A stretch of 15,019 bases of DNA. Source: Acidimicrobiales bacterium (lineage in GTDB: Bacteria; Actinomycetota; Acidimicrobiia; Acidimicrobiales; Bog-793). Of this stretch, positions 14,508-15,019 are shown in pieces (positions within the stretch are counted from its first letter, which is position 1; every line of letters begins with the position of its first letter). Where the stretch lies: positions 1 to 15,019 of the forward strand of contig JASHRK010000411.1 of NCBI GenBank assembly GCA_030037405.1, written 5' to 3'. The notes beneath the pieces are model-generated. The model made no database searches, had not been told where the DNA came from, and saw nothing but the letters and a program-made list of their open reading frames with translations. Made by a program: the position numbers and the translations under genes.

Positions 14508-15019
14508 ATGAGCGAAGAGGACGTCGTGCAGTGCACGCCCCTCGCGCTGATGGCGCAGGTGCCGCCCTACCTGTCCTCGGCGCGTACGGGCATGCGGTTG
14601 AAGGCCGGCCTCAAGCGGACAGCTTTCTTTCCTGTCATCGGCCCGATCGCTCAGTCCTTCCGCATGCACAACACGTACCTGAAGCCGTGGATTGTCACGG
14701 ACGCGGACGTGGAGTACCGGGCTATTCGCGAGCATGCCGGTCTTCTCGACGTCACAGGAGAAGAAGTCGTCGAGGTGGTCGGTGCCGATGCGCTCGAATG
14801 CATGAACAGCCTCGTCGTCCGCGATGTCGCTCGGATGCAGGACGGAACCTGTCGCTACGCGGTCATGTGTTACGACTACGGCGGCATTGTCGAGGACGCC
14901 GTGCTTGCCCGCTTCAGCAAGGAGCGTTTCTGGTGGGTCGGCGGCCCTGCGGCGGCAGAGCAGTGGATCTATACGAACTCGCTTGGCTTCGACGTCGAGA
15001 TCCACAGCTACCTCGACGA
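14508..15019 (+). CDS. GcvT-like folate-dependent protein, N-terminal part (partial)
   Basis: The frame from ATG 14508 is open to the window edge (170 codons) and continues beyond it. The translation contains a GcvT-fold N-terminal half: VEYRAIREHAGLLDVTG, then VVGADALECMNSLVVRDVARM, CRYAVMCYDYGGIVEDAVLAR and FWWVGGPAAAEQWI. The last segment and the tyrosine-rich repeat recall folate-dependent O-demethylases (LigM) and DMSP demethylase as much as the glycine-cleavage T protein, so the one-carbon donor is uncertain. An unusual leader of about 60 residues precedes the domain. AGAAGG lies just before the ATG, and an AGGAAAGGAAG tract slightly further upstream. It follows the PLP-enzyme gene by 75 bp on the same strand. 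The C-terminal half needed for subfamily assignment is missing. Confidence 0.85.
   Translation, partial: MSEEDVVQCTPLALMAQVPPYLSSARTGMRLKAGLKRTAFFPVIGPIAQSFRMHNTYLKPWIVTDADVEYRAIREHAGLLDVTGEEVVEVVGADALECMNSLVVRDVARMQDGTCRYAVMCYDYGGIVEDAVLARFSKERFWWVGGPAAAEQWIYTNSLGFDVEIHSYLD

Noticed and set aside
14481..15005. 174-codon - strand open frame at the right edge
   Set aside because: Antisense to the GcvT-like coding frame, which has recognisable family segments and is cut by the window end.

Overview
The window looks like a chromosomal segment of a high-GC actinomycete (Actinomycetota). The main reasons are a mycothiol S-conjugate amidase gene (mca), which marks mycothiol-using actinomycetes, and the actinobacterial PspA-PspAA-HtpX-PspAB set. 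Codon use is strongly GC-rich, and mca has a leaderless-type start. I cannot name the genus; a non-mycobacterial lineage such as Acidimicrobiia would fit but is a guess.

Layout. 1-183: the last 60 codons of an unidentified + strand gene, whose end overlaps the end of the next gene. 169-3070 (- strand): a four-gene envelope-stress operon, transcribed pspA, pspAA, htpX, pspAB, with a stop/start overlap between the first two genes and 3- and 41-bp gaps after that. 3228-4599 (+ strand): mca, then an SCP2 sterol-carrier-like protein. The SCP2 gene converges with the next block.

4623-12304 (- strand) is a tightly packed six-gene operon: 2-hydroxyacid dehydrogenase, an LsrK-type kinase, an LsrF-type thiolase/aldolase, a Tat-exported family-5 solute-binding protein, a 3-mercaptopyruvate-type sulfurtransferase, and an FAD oxidoreductase. 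Across a 94-bp divergent control region, the + strand (12399-15019) carries a GntR/HutC regulator, a cystathionine gamma-synthase/lyase-family PLP enzyme, and the start of a GcvT/LigM-like folate-dependent protein cut by the window edge. The control region holds a near-perfect 18-bp palindrome plus a third half-site. These sit where the -10 boxes should be, so the regulator probably represses both directions.

The most interesting part is this nine-gene divergent cluster. It contains the kinase and terminal thiolase of autoinducer-2 (AI-2) breakdown but, within the window, no LsrG isomerase, no LsrB/LsrACD importer and no LuxS. Instead the pair is packed with a hydroxyacid dehydrogenase, an orphan peptide-type binding protein, two sulfur-metabolism enzymes and a one-carbon enzyme. 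This suggests an undescribed catabolic pathway for a ketose- or AI-2-like compound, possibly sulfur-linked or methylated. The family assignments are solid; the pathway is inference.

No RNA gene, insertion sequence, CRISPR array or gene-free stretch over 300 bp was seen.
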